64,000 nt of DNA from JBOZRQ01 sp050789255 (GTDB taxonomy: Bacteria > Bacillota > Sulfobacillia > Symbiobacteriales > Symbiobacteriaceae): NCBI GenBank assembly GCA_050789255.1, contig JBOZRQ010000025.1, positions 124,001-188,000 on the forward strand, read 5' to 3'. The notes under the pieces are model-generated. The model was not told where the DNA came from and made no database searches. It was given only the letters and a program-made list of their open reading frames with translations. Shown piece by piece: positions 1 to 8,059 of the stretch (within the stretch, counting starts at the first letter, position 1; each line of letters starts with the position of its first letter). The translations under genes and the position numbers were made by a program.

Positions 1-864
1 GCGGCCAACCTGGCGGGGGCCATCTTCCAGATGGCCCTGCGCGACGGCTTCTTCCACGCCGATCCGCACCCGGGGAACATGTTCGCCGGCGAGGGCGGCA
101 AGATCATCTTCGTCGATATGGGCATGGTGGGTGAACTGACGCCCGCCATGCGTAGCAACGTGATCGAGTACGTGCTGGGTGTGGTGGCCAAGGACCCCGA
201 CCGGGTCGTGCAGGCAATCCTCCGCATGGGCCTGGTCGGCAAGCCCCGGGTGACGGTGGCCCTGCGCGAGGAGGTGGAGCGGCTTCAGCGCCAGTACGGC
301 GAGGTGCCGCTCGAGCAGGTGGAGTTCGGCCCCGCCCTGCGCGATACCATGGCGATGGCCCGCCGCTTCGAGCTGGTCTTCCCTACGGCCTACACGGTGC
401 TGCTGAAGACGCTGACCACCCTGGAGGCGGTCGCTCGCCAGATCGACCCCGGCGCCACCATGGTCGGGCTGGCGGCGCCCTACGCCGAGCTGGTCATGCA
501 GGAGCGTCTGGGCCCCAAGCGGCTCCTGGAGAAGCTGGGGCGGGAGGTCTACGACACCGGGCGCCATCTCGTGCGGATCCCCCGGCAGGTCAGCCGGGTG
601 CTGGGGCTCATGGAGCAGGGGGAGATCCGGGTCGGCCTCGACCACTCGGGCCTTGAGCCGGCCCTCCAGCGCCTTTCAGCGATCGCAAACCGGCTGGCGA
701 TCGCCATTCTGCTCGCCAGCCTGATCATCGGCACGGCGCTGGTCTCCAGCAGCTCGCAGCACTCGTTTTTGCAGCGCTACCCCATCACCGATGTGGGCTT
801 CGTGCTCATCGGCGCCGTCGGGCTTTGGCTGATCCTTTCCATCCTGGGTTCAAAGCGGGCATAA
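1..864 (+). CDS. UbiB/AarF-family atypical kinase, C-terminal part (5' end outside window)
   Basis: The reading frame is open from the first base, so this is the C-terminal part of a longer protein. Residues from about 10 carry the DGFFHADPHPGN catalytic loop and then the VDMGM (DFG-like) metal-binding segment, both hallmarks of the ABC1/UbiB/ADCK kinase-like family. Two hydrophobic segments near the C-terminus (AILLASLIIGTALV and VGFVLIGAVGLWLILSIL) are the usual membrane anchor of bacterial members. The family is linked to isoprenoid quinone or lipid metabolism; the substrate here is unknown. It ends just before the promoter of the next operon. Confidence 0.9.
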   Translation, partial: AANLAGAIFQMALRDGFFHADPHPGNMFAGEGGKIIFVDMGMVGELTPAMRSNVIEYVLGVVAKDPDRVVQAILRMGLVGKPRVTVALREEVERLQRQYGEVPLEQVEFGPALRDTMAMARRFELVFPTAYTVLLKTLTTLEAVARQIDPGATMVGLAAPYAELVMQERLGPKRLLEKLGREVYDTGRHLVRIPRQVSRVLGLMEQGEIRVGLDHSGLEPALQRLSAIANRLAIAILLASLIIGTALVSSSSQHSFLQRYPITDVGFVLIGAVGLWLILSILGSKRA

Positions 865-887
865 GTGCAGTTCCAACCGGCTTTGGG

Positions 888-917
888 TTGACAAAAGAAG
901 CCACGGCTAGCTATAAT
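888..917 (+). promoter_or_regulatory. Sigma-A-type promoter for the DUF177-rpmF operon
   Basis: A perfect -35 TTGACA (888-893) and perfect -10 TATAAT (912-917) are separated by 18 bp. They lie about 57 bp upstream of the DUF177 start codon, in the gap after the UbiB-like gene. Confidence 0.8.
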
Positions 918-974
918 TCTTGTTGTGCCTTCAGGCGGGCCTAAAGCTCGGCTAGGCGGACTGAGGTGACTCAC

Positions 975-1553
975 ATGCGCATCAATGTGTCGGAGTTGAA
1001 AAAGGAAACGGGCCAGCGCATCAACGTGCCGGTCCAAATCACCCTGGAATCTGTAGAACTGTCCGGCCAACCGGTCGAGTTCAACCGCCCCTTCACCGGC
1101 GAGGCTGAAATCTGGAACGTAGGCGACCGCCTGCTCGTCCGTGCCGAACTGGCCGGCGAGGCGGTGGTACAGTGCAGCCGCTGCCTGACCCCGTTCGCCC
1201 TTCCGCTCGAGGTCTCGTTCGAGGAGGAGTTCATGGAAGGCTCGCCTTCCCAGCAAACTCACACTGAACGCGACGACGAAGATGAAGATGACGACGAAGG
1301 TCTTGACCAGCAGCGCACAATTACCTATTATACGGGAGACGAGATCGACCTGACCGACTCGCTGCGGGACAACGTCCTGCTCGAGTTGCCCATGCAGGCT
1401 GTCTGCAAAGAGGAATGCAAGGGGCTCTGCATCACCTGCGGTTCGAACTTGAACGAGGGTGCATGCGGCTGTCAGGAAGATGAGCCACAGGTCGTTGATT
1501 CCCGGTTTGCGGTGCTGAAGGACCTGCTTCGCAAGCCGGATTCCAACAAATAG
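975..1553 (+). CDS. yceD: DUF177/YceD-family protein, 192 aa
   Basis: Protein of the YceD family (DUF177), which is almost always encoded directly before rpmF. Bacterial YceD is linked to 23S rRNA and ribosome biogenesis. The C-terminal half has the zinc-ribbon-like cysteine pattern of Firmicutes members (CKEECKGLC, then CGSNLNEGACGC), after a very acidic stretch (DDEDEDDDEG). The ATG at 975 is preferred because GAGGTGA sits 5-6 bases before it; the in-frame GTG at 966 lies inside that SD. It is co-transcribed with rpmF, 72 bp downstream. Confidence 0.85.
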   Translation: MRINVSELKKETGQRINVPVQITLESVELSGQPVEFNRPFTGEAEIWNVGDRLLVRAELAGEAVVQCSRCLTPFALPLEVSFEEEFMEGSPSQQTHTERDDEDEDDDEGLDQQRTITYYTGDEIDLTDSLRDNVLLELPMQAVCKEECKGLCITCGSNLNEGACGCQEDEPQVVDSRFAVLKDLLRKPDSNK

Positions 1554-1625
1554 CTAAATTCCCCCCGGGAGATGGCCCCGGGTCCGTCCACCAAGACGAC
1601 GGAGAACTGAAAGGGGTGTTTCCAG

Positions 1626-1820
1626 ATGGCAGTTCCGAAGAAAAAGGTTTCCAAGTCCCGTCGGGATTCCCGGCGCGCGCACAACTTCCGCCTCGAGGCT
1701 CCGAACCTGAGCACTTGCCCCAACTGCAAGGCCCCGACCATGCCCCACCGTGTTTGCCCGACCTGCGGCCAGTACCAGGGTCGCCAGGTTCTCAACATGG
1801 AGGAGGCCGCGGCCAAGTAA
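1626..1820 (+). CDS. rpmF: 50S ribosomal protein L32, 64 aa
   Basis: Typical bacterial L32: the N-terminus is MAVPKKKVSKSRRDSRRAHN and a zinc knuckle follows (CPNC, then CPTC), so this is the zinc-binding C+ form. Length is normal for the family. An AAGGGGTG Shine-Dalgarno precedes the ATG. It is the second gene of the DUF177-rpmF operon and is closed by a strong intrinsic terminator. In many Firmicutes fapR-plsX follow directly; here a repeat and a secreted-protein gene separate them. Confidence 0.97.
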   Translation: MAVPKKKVSKSRRDSRRAHNFRLEAPNLSTCPNCKAPTMPHRVCPTCGQYQGRQVLNMEEAAAK

Positions 1821-1841
1821 TCCTTCATACGTACGTATGAC

Positions 1842-1880
1842 AAAGCAGGAAGCGAACTTCGCTTCCTGCTTTTAGTTTTT
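1842..1880 (+). terminator. Rho-independent terminator after rpmF
   Basis: The stem GCAGGAAGCG (1845-1854) pairs perfectly with CGCTTCCTGC (1860-1869) across a 5-base loop and is followed by TTTTAGTTTTT. Confidence 0.85.
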
Positions 1881-1884
1881 GGGG

Positions 1885-2017
1885 CATTTTTATCGCAGAC
1901 TACGCAGATTTAACTGATTACGCAGATTAAAAAATAATATATAAATATCTCTGTGACCGGACTCTGGTACATAATCTGCGTAATCATAAAAATCTGCGTA
2001 ATCAGCGGTAAAAAATG
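1885..2017. repeat. 133-bp MITE-like palindromic repeat, copy A
   Basis: AT-rich element with long imperfect terminal inverted repeats. The left arm begins CATTTTTATCGCAGACTACG and repeats a TACGCAGATT unit; the right arm, read on the other strand, begins CATTTTTTACCGCTGATTAC and carries the same unit twice. The interior (about 1932-1972) is unlike the arms. A second copy of exactly the same length lies at 32551-32683. There is no coding capacity. It starts a few bases after the rpmF terminator. It looks like a non-autonomous mobile or extragenic palindromic element. Confidence 0.7.
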
Positions 2018-2031
2018 TCCACTGCCCCGAC

Positions 2032-2580
2032 CTATGAACGCGGCTTCGCGATTTCGTGCCAGAACAGCTTCAAGAAACCACGGCCATCAGGCTCGGTTAC
2101 TTGCCGAGCGATCTGCGCTACGCCCGCAGCGCACCGCCAGGTGTACACAGTGGCACGACCAGTCACGTAGGCAGGAATGAAGTCGCTGTTTGGGTTCTCC
2201 TGGCAGTACTGGACCATGGCGGGAGAGGGCGCCCGGCTCGTGTTCGCCTTCTCCTCGCAGGGGAGGTTTGCGCCGACGTTGCAGGCATAGACCTTACCGT
2301 TCATGCAGCGCCAGAAGGTGCCACGGTAGAACGGGTCCAGCGGCGCCGTCGCCGGGAGCCCGAAGGCCGCCCGCAGCCCCTGGGCGATCGCCTGCGGCAC
2401 CGGTGGGCCCACGTAGCGGCCGTCGGGACTGTCGATCGTACCCACCGCGGCGCAGTAGCTGAAGGGATCCGAGTAGGTGTCTGGATGGGCCCCGGCGAAT
2501 GCGGGCGCCAGGAACGTGGCCCGGGCGATCAGCACCAAGGCTGGCAACAGGAACATCAACCAACGCAATCTACCGTGCAT
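2032..2580 (-). CDS. Secreted six-cysteine conserved hypothetical protein, 182 aa
   Basis: The ATG at 2580 is chosen because a GGGAGGGG Shine-Dalgarno lies just upstream on this strand. The N-terminus (MHGRLRWLMFLLPALVLIARA...) is a clear Sec signal peptide, with a likely cleavage after an Ala-rich AFAGA segment. The mature part has six cysteines (SYC, WRC, YAC, LPC, QYC, WRC), suggesting disulfides in an exported protein, and motifs such as NPNSDFIPAYVTG. I have seen similar conserved hypothetical proteins but know no function. It is transcribed divergently from fapR. Confidence 0.75.
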   Translation of the reverse strand: MHGRLRWLMFLLPALVLIARATFLAPAFAGAHPDTYSDPFSYCAAVGTIDSPDGRYVGPPVPQAIAQGLRAAFGLPATAPLDPFYRGTFWRCMNGKVYACNVGANLPCEEKANTSRAPSPAMVQYCQENPNSDFIPAYVTGRATVYTWRCAAGVAQIARQVTEPDGRGFLKLFWHEIAKPRS

Positions 2581-2639
2581 ACAAGCCCCTCCCGCCCAAT
2601 TTCTATGCGCCCGACCGGGCATTTTTACCGGCAGAGGTA

Positions 2640-2669
2640 TTGCATAGCGGCCCGGTCACCCCGTATACT
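2640..2669 (+). promoter_or_regulatory. Candidate fapR-fab operon promoter
   Basis: TTGCAT (2640-2645) and TATACT (2664-2669) are separated by 18 bp, in the intergenic region upstream of fapR. A FapR-operator-like sequence begins at the end of the -10 box, which is where a repressor would act. Confidence 0.5.
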
Positions 2670-2687
2670 TATCACCAGATACTAAAA
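2669..2687 (+). promoter_or_regulatory. Candidate FapR operator (autoregulatory)
   Basis: TTATCACCAGATACTAAAA contains a right half GATACTAA identical to the half-site of the known Firmicutes FapR box (TTAGTACCTGATACTAA type) and a degenerate left half TTATCACC. It overlaps the expected +1. Two further traces, the inverted repeat GGTATTGATACC (2717-2728) and GGTACTAAAA (2744-2753), lie between it and fapR. Inference from motif and position only. Confidence 0.4.
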
Positions 2688-2791
2688 CCTCGTTTTATCA
2701 CCTTGTCCAGTGATGGGGTATTGATACCACCCCCTGCAGACTTGGTACTAAAATCTTCAGAACCCCACGGCGAGCTGCGAGGTGAAGCCCA

Positions 2792-3379
2792 GTGACCTCA
2801 GGGACCAAGAAGCGGGACCGCCAGACTCAGTTGCGCGAGAAGATCCGTGAGAATCCCTTCCTAAGCGATGAAGAGTTGGCGAAGTCGTTCGCTGTAAGCG
2901 TTCAGACGATCCGGCTGGACCGCCTGGCCCTGGGGATTCCTGAGCTCCGTGAGCGCACCAAGAGCGTGGCGGAGCGCACCTACGGCATCGTCAAGTCCAT
3001 GGGATCGAAAGAGATCGTCGGCGAACTGATCGACATCTCTCTGGGGGAGCGGGGGCTCTCCATTCTGGAGACCACCGAGGATATGGTCTTTGAACGCAGC
3101 AAGGTGGTGCGTGGGCAGTACATCTTCGCACAGGCGGAGTCGCTGGCCATCGCCCTGATCGATGCAGATGTGGTGCTCACCGGCCTGGCGAACGTGAAGT
3201 TCCGCCGGCCGATCACGGTGGGGGAGAAGTTGGTTGCCAAGGGCGAAGTGATTCGCCGCCGCGGGAGCCACTACGTTGTCCTGGTGGAAACCAAGGTAGG
3301 GACCGAGAAGGTCTTCCGGGGCAAGTTCTCCGTCTTCAGCGTGGACCCAACGAAGGTCTCCGGAGGCGATAAGGCTTGA
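2792..3379 (+). CDS. fapR: Transcription factor FapR, malonyl-CoA-responsive repressor, 195 aa
   Basis: FapR represses fatty-acid and phospholipid genes and is released by malonyl-CoA. The N-terminal third has a DeoR-like helix-turn-helix (LSDEELAKSFAVSVQTIRLDRLALGIPELRER), then a linker helix and a hotdog-fold effector domain (about residues 80-185, including SLAIALIDADVVLTGLANVKFRRPITVGEKLVAKGEV). The GTG start follows GAGGTGA at good spacing. The stop overlaps the TTG start of plsX, so it is translationally coupled to the operon it probably controls. Confidence 0.93.
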   Translation: MTSGTKKRDRQTQLREKIRENPFLSDEELAKSFAVSVQTIRLDRLALGIPELRERTKSVAERTYGIVKSMGSKEIVGELIDISLGERGLSILETTEDMVFERSKVVRGQYIFAQAESLAIALIDADVVLTGLANVKFRRPITVGEKLVAKGEVIRRRGSHYVVLVETKVGTEKVFRGKFSVFSVDPTKVSGGDKA

Positions 3380-4392
3380 GAATCGCCATAGATGCCATGG
3401 GTGGCGACAATGCCCCCGGCGCCGAGGTTCAAGGCGCCATCGAAGCGGCCCGTGAATGGAAGGATATTCAGCTGATCCTGGTCGGCGACGAGGCGAAAAT
3501 CCGGGCGGAGGCCGCCAAGCACGGCGGGCTGCCCGCCAGCGTCTCGGTGGTCCACACGACCGAGGTCATCACGACCCACGAGGAGCCCACCCGGGCTGTT
3601 CGCTCCAAGAAGGATTCATCGCTGGTGGTGGCGGGCCGCATGGTCAAGGAAGGCCAGGCTGACGCCCTGCTCAGCGCCGGCTCCACCGGCGCCCTGGTGG
3701 TGGTCGGCACCCTTGGTGTCGGCCGCATGAAGGGGATCGAACGCCCCGCCCTGGCGCCCATCTTCCCGACCATCGCCCAGCCCGTGCTGGTGCTCGACAT
3801 TGGCGCCACGCCCGACCCCAAGCCCGAGTACCTGGCGCAGTTCGCCCTGATGGGCGACGTTTACGCCCGGGAGATCATGGGCGTGAAGAGCCCCCGGGTG
3901 GCGCTGCTCAACAACGGCACCGAGGAGGAGAAGGGGAGCGCCCTGACCAAGGCCGCCTACCAGCTCCTCAAAGAGCTGAAGGGCATTAACTTCACCGGCA
4001 ACATCGAGGGGCGCGACGTGCCCTTTGGCAAGGCCGATGTGGTGGTGACCGACGGCTTCTCCGGCAACATCCTGCTGAAAACATACGAGGGCGCCGGCAT
4101 GGCCGTCCTGAAAGCGGTCAAGGAAGCGCTCATGTCCACGACCCTGTCCAAGCTGGGCGCCCTGCTCGCCAAGCCGGCGCTCAAGAAGCTCGCCGCGAAG
4201 TTCGACTACGCTGAGGTCGGCGGCGCCCTGCTGCTGGGCCTCAAGGCGCCGGTCGTCAAGTGCCATGGCTCCTCGGGGCCCAAGGCGATCAAGAACGGGG
4301 TCCGCGTCATGCGCGCAGCGCTGCAGGGCAACGCCGTGGAGAAGCTCGGTCTGGCCGTCGCCACCCAAAGTGCGGCCGAACCTACCAACTAA
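3376..4392 (+). CDS. plsX: Phosphate acyltransferase PlsX, 338 aa
   Basis: PlsX converts acyl-ACP to acyl-phosphate for phosphatidic acid synthesis by PlsY/PlsC. The N-terminus (RIAIDAMGGDNAPGAEV) is the family signature, and SAGSTGALVV, NNGTEEEKGS and DGFSGNILLKTYEG are conserved. It starts at a TTG overlapping the fapR stop, with GGAGGCGA upstream. The position fapR-plsX-fabH matches the Bacillus/Clostridia FapR regulon. Confidence 0.96.
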   Translation: MRIAIDAMGGDNAPGAEVQGAIEAAREWKDIQLILVGDEAKIRAEAAKHGGLPASVSVVHTTEVITTHEEPTRAVRSKKDSSLVVAGRMVKEGQADALLSAGSTGALVVVGTLGVGRMKGIERPALAPIFPTIAQPVLVLDIGATPDPKPEYLAQFALMGDVYAREIMGVKSPRVALLNNGTEEEKGSALTKAAYQLLKELKGINFTGNIEGRDVPFGKADVVVTDGFSGNILLKTYEGAGMAVLKAVKEALMSTTLSKLGALLAKPALKKLAAKFDYAEVGGALLLGLKAPVVKCHGSSGPKAIKNGVRVMRAALQGNAVEKLGLAVATQSAAEPTN

Positions 4393-4406
4393 AGGGGGAA
4401 CCGAGC

Positions 4407-5399
4407 GTGTCGATCCGTCCGGTAGGCATTACCGGCGTTGGAATGGCCGTGCCCGAACGGGTTATGACCAATGTCGACCTGGAGAAGATCGTCGAGACCA
4501 GCGACGAATGGATTCGCAGCCGCACCGGCATCCGTGAGCGCCGCATCGCTGAGGTGCACGAGGCCAGCTCCGATTTCGCCATCAAGGCCGCCCGTAACGC
4601 CATGGAGATGGCCGGGGTGAAGCCTGAAGATATCGACCTGATCATTGTGGGGACCGTCACCCCGGACATGCCCTTCCCTTCGACCGCCTGCATGGTGCAG
4701 GACGCCCTCGGTGCGACGAAGGCCGCTGCCTTTGACCTATCTGCCGCCTGCCCGGGTTGGGTTTACGGCACGGTGATGGCGCAGCAAACGATCGCTTCGG
4801 GCCTGTACAACTGCGCCCTGGTGATCGGCGTCGACCTGCTCTCCAAGCTGGTCGACTGGACCGACCGCAACACCTGCGTGCTCTTCGGCGACGCGGCGGG
4901 CGCCGCGATCCTGCAGCCGGTCAGCGAAGGCAAGGGCATCCTCGCCTCCGTGCTCGGCTCCGAGGGCGCCGGCGGTCCGCACCTGTGCATCCCCGGCGGC
5001 GGTTCCCGCAACCCGACCAGCGCCCAGACCGTGGCCGACAAGCTTCATCATGTGAAGATGAACGGTCAGGAGGTCTACAAGTTCGCCGTCCGGGTGATGA
5101 ACGAGGCCACCGTGCAGGTGCTGCAGAAGGCCGGGCTCACCACGGCTGACCTCGATCTGCTGGTGCCGCACCAGGCCAACATCCGTATCATTGAAGGCGC
5201 GATGAAGCGGCTGGAGTTGACCCCCGACAAGGTGATGGTCAACCTTGACCGCTATGGCAATACCTCGTCCGCCTCGATCCCGGTCGCTCTCTGCGAGGCC
5301 CTGGAGGCAGGGCGCCTGAAGGATGGCGACACCCTGGTCTGCGTCTCCTTCGGCGCCGGCCTGGTGTGGGGTTCGCTGGCGATGCGCTGGGGCAGGTAG
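4407..5399 (+). CDS. fabH: 3-oxoacyl-ACP synthase III (FabH), 330 aa
   Basis: FabH starts fatty-acid synthesis by condensing an acyl-CoA primer with malonyl-ACP. The catalytic triad is visible: Cys115 in DLSAACPGWVYG, His in LVPHQANIRI, and Asn in RYGNTSSASIP. The GTG at 4407 gives the normal family length and follows AGGGGGAA at 7-bp spacing. It sits 14 bp after plsX. Confidence 0.96.
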   Translation: MSIRPVGITGVGMAVPERVMTNVDLEKIVETSDEWIRSRTGIRERRIAEVHEASSDFAIKAARNAMEMAGVKPEDIDLIIVGTVTPDMPFPSTACMVQDALGATKAAAFDLSAACPGWVYGTVMAQQTIASGLYNCALVIGVDLLSKLVDWTDRNTCVLFGDAAGAAILQPVSEGKGILASVLGSEGAGGPHLCIPGGGSRNPTSAQTVADKLHHVKMNGQEVYKFAVRVMNEATVQVLQKAGLTTADLDLLVPHQANIRIIEGAMKRLELTPDKVMVNLDRYGNTSSASIPVALCEALEAGRLKDGDTLVCVSFGAGLVWGSLAMRWGR

Positions 5400-5432
5400 C
5401 CACAACTGGTTCCGCGATAACCAAGGGGGGTT

Positions 5433-6287
5433 ATGGAGCGAATGGCGATTCGGATCGTCACCGACAGTACTGCCGATCTCTCCGCAGAGCTTCGGGCGCA
5501 GTACGACATCGAGATGGTGCCCCTGACCGTTCACTTCGGCCCGGAATCCTACCTCGATGTGGTGGAGATGGACGCCGACGCCTTCTGGGCGAAGCTGAAG
5601 AGCAACCCTCACCACCCGAAGACGGCCCAGCCCGCACCGGGCGACTTTCTTAAGGTCTACCAAAAGCTCCATGCCGACGGCCATGAGATCATTTCGATTC
5701 ATATCTCCGGCGCACTGTCGGGCACCCTTAGCTCCGGGCACGCCGCGTCTCAAATGCTTCCCGATGCAAAGATCCACTTGGTTGATACCAAGAGCGTCTC
5801 TCTGGGCACTGGGCTGATCGCCATCGAGGCCTCCCGCATGGCCCGGGCGGGCAAGTCGGTCGCCGAGATCGTGGCCTGGTGCAAGCACGCCGCGGAACGC
5901 ATGAATGTGATTTTTACGCTCGATTCACTCGAGTTTCTGCAGAAGAACGGTCGCGTGGGGAAGGCCCAGGCGCTGCTCGGCGGCCTGCTAGGCATCAAGC
6001 CGATCCTGAAGATCGACAGCGAGGGCCTGATCGCCCCGGCTGACAAGGTTCGCGGCAAGTCGAAGGTAGTCCCCCGCACGCTGGAGCTCATGGCTGAGGC
6101 GGTTCCCGCCGGGCGCCGCCTCCGGGCAGCGATCCTCCATGCCCGGGCGCCGCAGGAGGCTCAGGAGTGGCTGAAGGCCATCTCTGAGCAGTACGAAGTG
6201 ACCGAGTCCTACATCGCCGAGATCGGCCCCGTCATCGCCACCAATGGTGGTCCGGGCACCATCGGCGTGGCCTTCTTCGAGGCCTAA
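5433..6287 (+). CDS. DegV-family fatty-acid-binding protein, 284 aa
   Basis: The N-terminus IRIVTDSTADLSAELR and the SGALSGTLSSGHAA segment are DegV signatures. DegV/FakB-type proteins bind single fatty acids; FakB partners hand exogenous fatty acids to the kinase FakA. Placement between fabH and fabD fits a role in fatty-acid handling, although no fakA is in the window. Two in-frame ATGs (5433, 5442) compete: the upstream one has AAGGGGGG close by, the second has GGAG inside the first codons. The start could therefore be three residues later. Confidence 0.88.
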   Translation: MERMAIRIVTDSTADLSAELRAQYDIEMVPLTVHFGPESYLDVVEMDADAFWAKLKSNPHHPKTAQPAPGDFLKVYQKLHADGHEIISIHISGALSGTLSSGHAASQMLPDAKIHLVDTKSVSLGTGLIAIEASRMARAGKSVAEIVAWCKHAAERMNVIFTLDSLEFLQKNGRVGKAQALLGGLLGIKPILKIDSEGLIAPADKVRGKSKVVPRTLELMAEAVPAGRRLRAAILHARAPQEAQEWLKAISEQYEVTESYIAEIGPVIATNGGPGTIGVAFFEA

Positions 6288-6320
6288 AGAAACACTTGCT
6301 TTGAAGGTAGGTTGACGACA

Positions 6321-7265
6321 TTGACCAAGACCGCGTTTCTCTTCCCCGGGCAGGGCGCCCAGTATGTCGGCATGGGCCAGGAACTGGCCGGCCAGCATCC
6401 GGGTTTCGCCCGCCACTTTGCCGAGGCTAGCGAGCTGCTGGGCTTTGACCTGGCCAAGCTCTGCTGGGAAGGCCCCGAGGAGGAGCTGAAGAAGACCGCC
6501 AACCAGCAACCGGCGATTCTGACCGTGTCGGTTGCCTGCCTCTCCCTGCTGACGGAGGCGGGCCTGAAGCCCGACGTGGTTGCGGGTCTCTCCCTGGGCG
6601 AGTACTCCGCCCTGGTGGCTGCCGGGGCGATCAGCTTCGCTGAGGCGGTGCCCCTTGTGCGCAAGCGCGGCACCTATATGCAGGAGGCTGTGCCCTTGGG
6701 GGTGGGCGGCATGGCGGCGATTCTGGGCTTGGACGCCGCCAAGGTCGATGAGCTCTGCGCACAGGCCCGTCAGGAGACCGGCCTGGTGGCGGAGGGGGCC
6801 AACTACAACTGCCCCGGGCAGATCGTTGTCTCCGGCCACCACGGCGCGGTCGACAAGGTGATGGAGCTGGCTGTTGCCGCTGGCGGCAAGGGCGTCAAGC
6901 TGTCGGTCACCGCTCCGTTCCACTCCAGCTTGCTCACCCCGGCCGGGGAGATGCTCTCCGGCGCCCTCTCTCAGGTCCAGCTGCGGGACGCGGCGGTCCC
7001 TGTGATCGCCAACGTCACGGCGGACTATGTCTCGGGGGCGGATGCGATCCGCGGCCTGCTGATCGATCAGGTCAGCAAGCCGGTGCGCTGGGAGGAGTCT
7101 GTCCGGCGGATGATCGCCGACGGCGTGGAGACCTTTATCGAGGTGGGGCCGTCGCGGGCGATCACCGGATTCCTGAAGAAGATTGACAGAAAGTTGCAAG
7201 TGTTTAACATCGAGGACGGTCAGACGCTGGCCAAAGTCCTTGATTCCTGTGGGAGGGTCTGCTAA
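6321..7265 (+). CDS. fabD: Malonyl-CoA:ACP transacylase FabD, 314 aa
   Basis: FabD loads malonyl groups onto ACP. The N-terminus TKTAFLFPGQGAQYVGMG is diagnostic. The nucleophile is Ser91 in GLSLGEYSAL and the catalytic His lies in VTAPFHSSLL. I prefer the TTG at 6321, 9 bases after AAGGTAGG, over the TTG at 6312, which abuts the SD; the difference is three residues. The next gene follows immediately. Confidence 0.95.
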   Translation: MTKTAFLFPGQGAQYVGMGQELAGQHPGFARHFAEASELLGFDLAKLCWEGPEEELKKTANQQPAILTVSVACLSLLTEAGLKPDVVAGLSLGEYSALVAAGAISFAEAVPLVRKRGTYMQEAVPLGVGGMAAILGLDAAKVDELCAQARQETGLVAEGANYNCPGQIVVSGHHGAVDKVMELAVAAGGKGVKLSVTAPFHSSLLTPAGEMLSGALSQVQLRDAAVPVIANVTADYVSGADAIRGLLIDQVSKPVRWEESVRRMIADGVETFIEVGPSRAITGFLKKIDRKLQVFNIEDGQTLAKVLDSCGRVC

Positions 7266-7266
7266 T

Positions 7267-8013
7267 ATGTTGCTAGCCAATCGGGTGGCAGTTGTTACCG
7301 GTGCCTCAGGCGGCATCGGGCGGGCAATTGCAGCCAGTTTAGCCCGCGAGGGCGCCGCCGTGGTGGTTAACTACGCCCGGAACGCCCAGTCGGCCGAAGA
7401 GCTGGTCCAGTCCATCAGGGAGGCTGGCGGTCAGGCCCTGGCAGTTCAGGCCGACATCGCCACCGCCGAGGGGGCCGAGGCGCTCGTAAAGGCCGCCGCC
7501 GACGCCTTCGGCAAGGTCGACATCCTCGTCAACAACGCCGGTATCAATCGGGACCAGCTGCTCATGCGCATGAAGGAAGAGGACTGGGACGCCGTCCTGG
7601 ACACCAACCTCAAGGGCGCCTTCCTCTGCACCAAGGCAGCCACCCGCCCCATGATGAAAGCCCGCTACGGGCGCATCATCAACATCGGCTCCGTAAGCGG
7701 GCTCCTCGGCACCGCCGGGCAGGCCAACTACGCAGCCGCCAAGGCCGGCCTGATCGGGTTCACCCGGTCGGTGGCCAGAGAGCTCGCCAGCCGAAACATC
7801 ACCGCCAATTGCGTGGTCCCCGGTGCCATCGACATCGGCATGCTGCGTGAACTGGGTGAGGAACAGCGGGAGGCTTACCTCAAACAGATCCCGCTGGGCC
7901 GATTCGGCGCCGCCGACGATGTCGCCGCCACGGTGCTCTTCCTACTGAGCCCCGGGGCAGACTATATCACCGGTCAGACCCTTGCGGTCGACGGTGGGCT
8001 TACCATGCAATAA
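7267..8013 (+). CDS. fabG: 3-oxoacyl-ACP reductase FabG, 248 aa
   Basis: Short-chain dehydrogenase that reduces 3-oxoacyl-ACP with NADPH. It has the Rossmann motif TGASGGIGRAIA, NNAG, the active-site Ser in NIGSVSGLLG, and YAAAKAG with the catalytic Tyr/Lys. Length is typical. GGGAGG lies about 10 bases before the ATG. The immediate position after fabD and before acpP is the canonical fab operon. Confidence 0.96.
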   Translation: MLLANRVAVVTGASGGIGRAIAASLAREGAAVVVNYARNAQSAEELVQSIREAGGQALAVQADIATAEGAEALVKAAADAFGKVDILVNNAGINRDQLLMRMKEEDWDAVLDTNLKGAFLCTKAATRPMMKARYGRIINIGSVSGLLGTAGQANYAAAKAGLIGFTRSVARELASRNITANCVVPGAIDIGMLRELGEEQREAYLKQIPLGRFGAADDVAATVLFLLSPGADYITGQTLAVDGGLTMQ

Positions 8014-8059
8014 GCATTTTCTGCACTATGCCCGACTTTTGGGAGGGGGTGAGTTTCTA

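Noticed and set aside
1826..1839. Perfect palindrome CATACGTACGTATG after rpmF
   Set aside because: It lies between the stop codon and the terminator, too far from any promoter to be a convincing operator; probably chance or part of the 3' UTR.
2056..2685. Plus-strand open frame opposite the secreted six-Cys gene
   Set aside because: The product is Arg/Gly/Pro-rich without features, while the minus-strand frame has a signal peptide, an SD and conserved cysteines.
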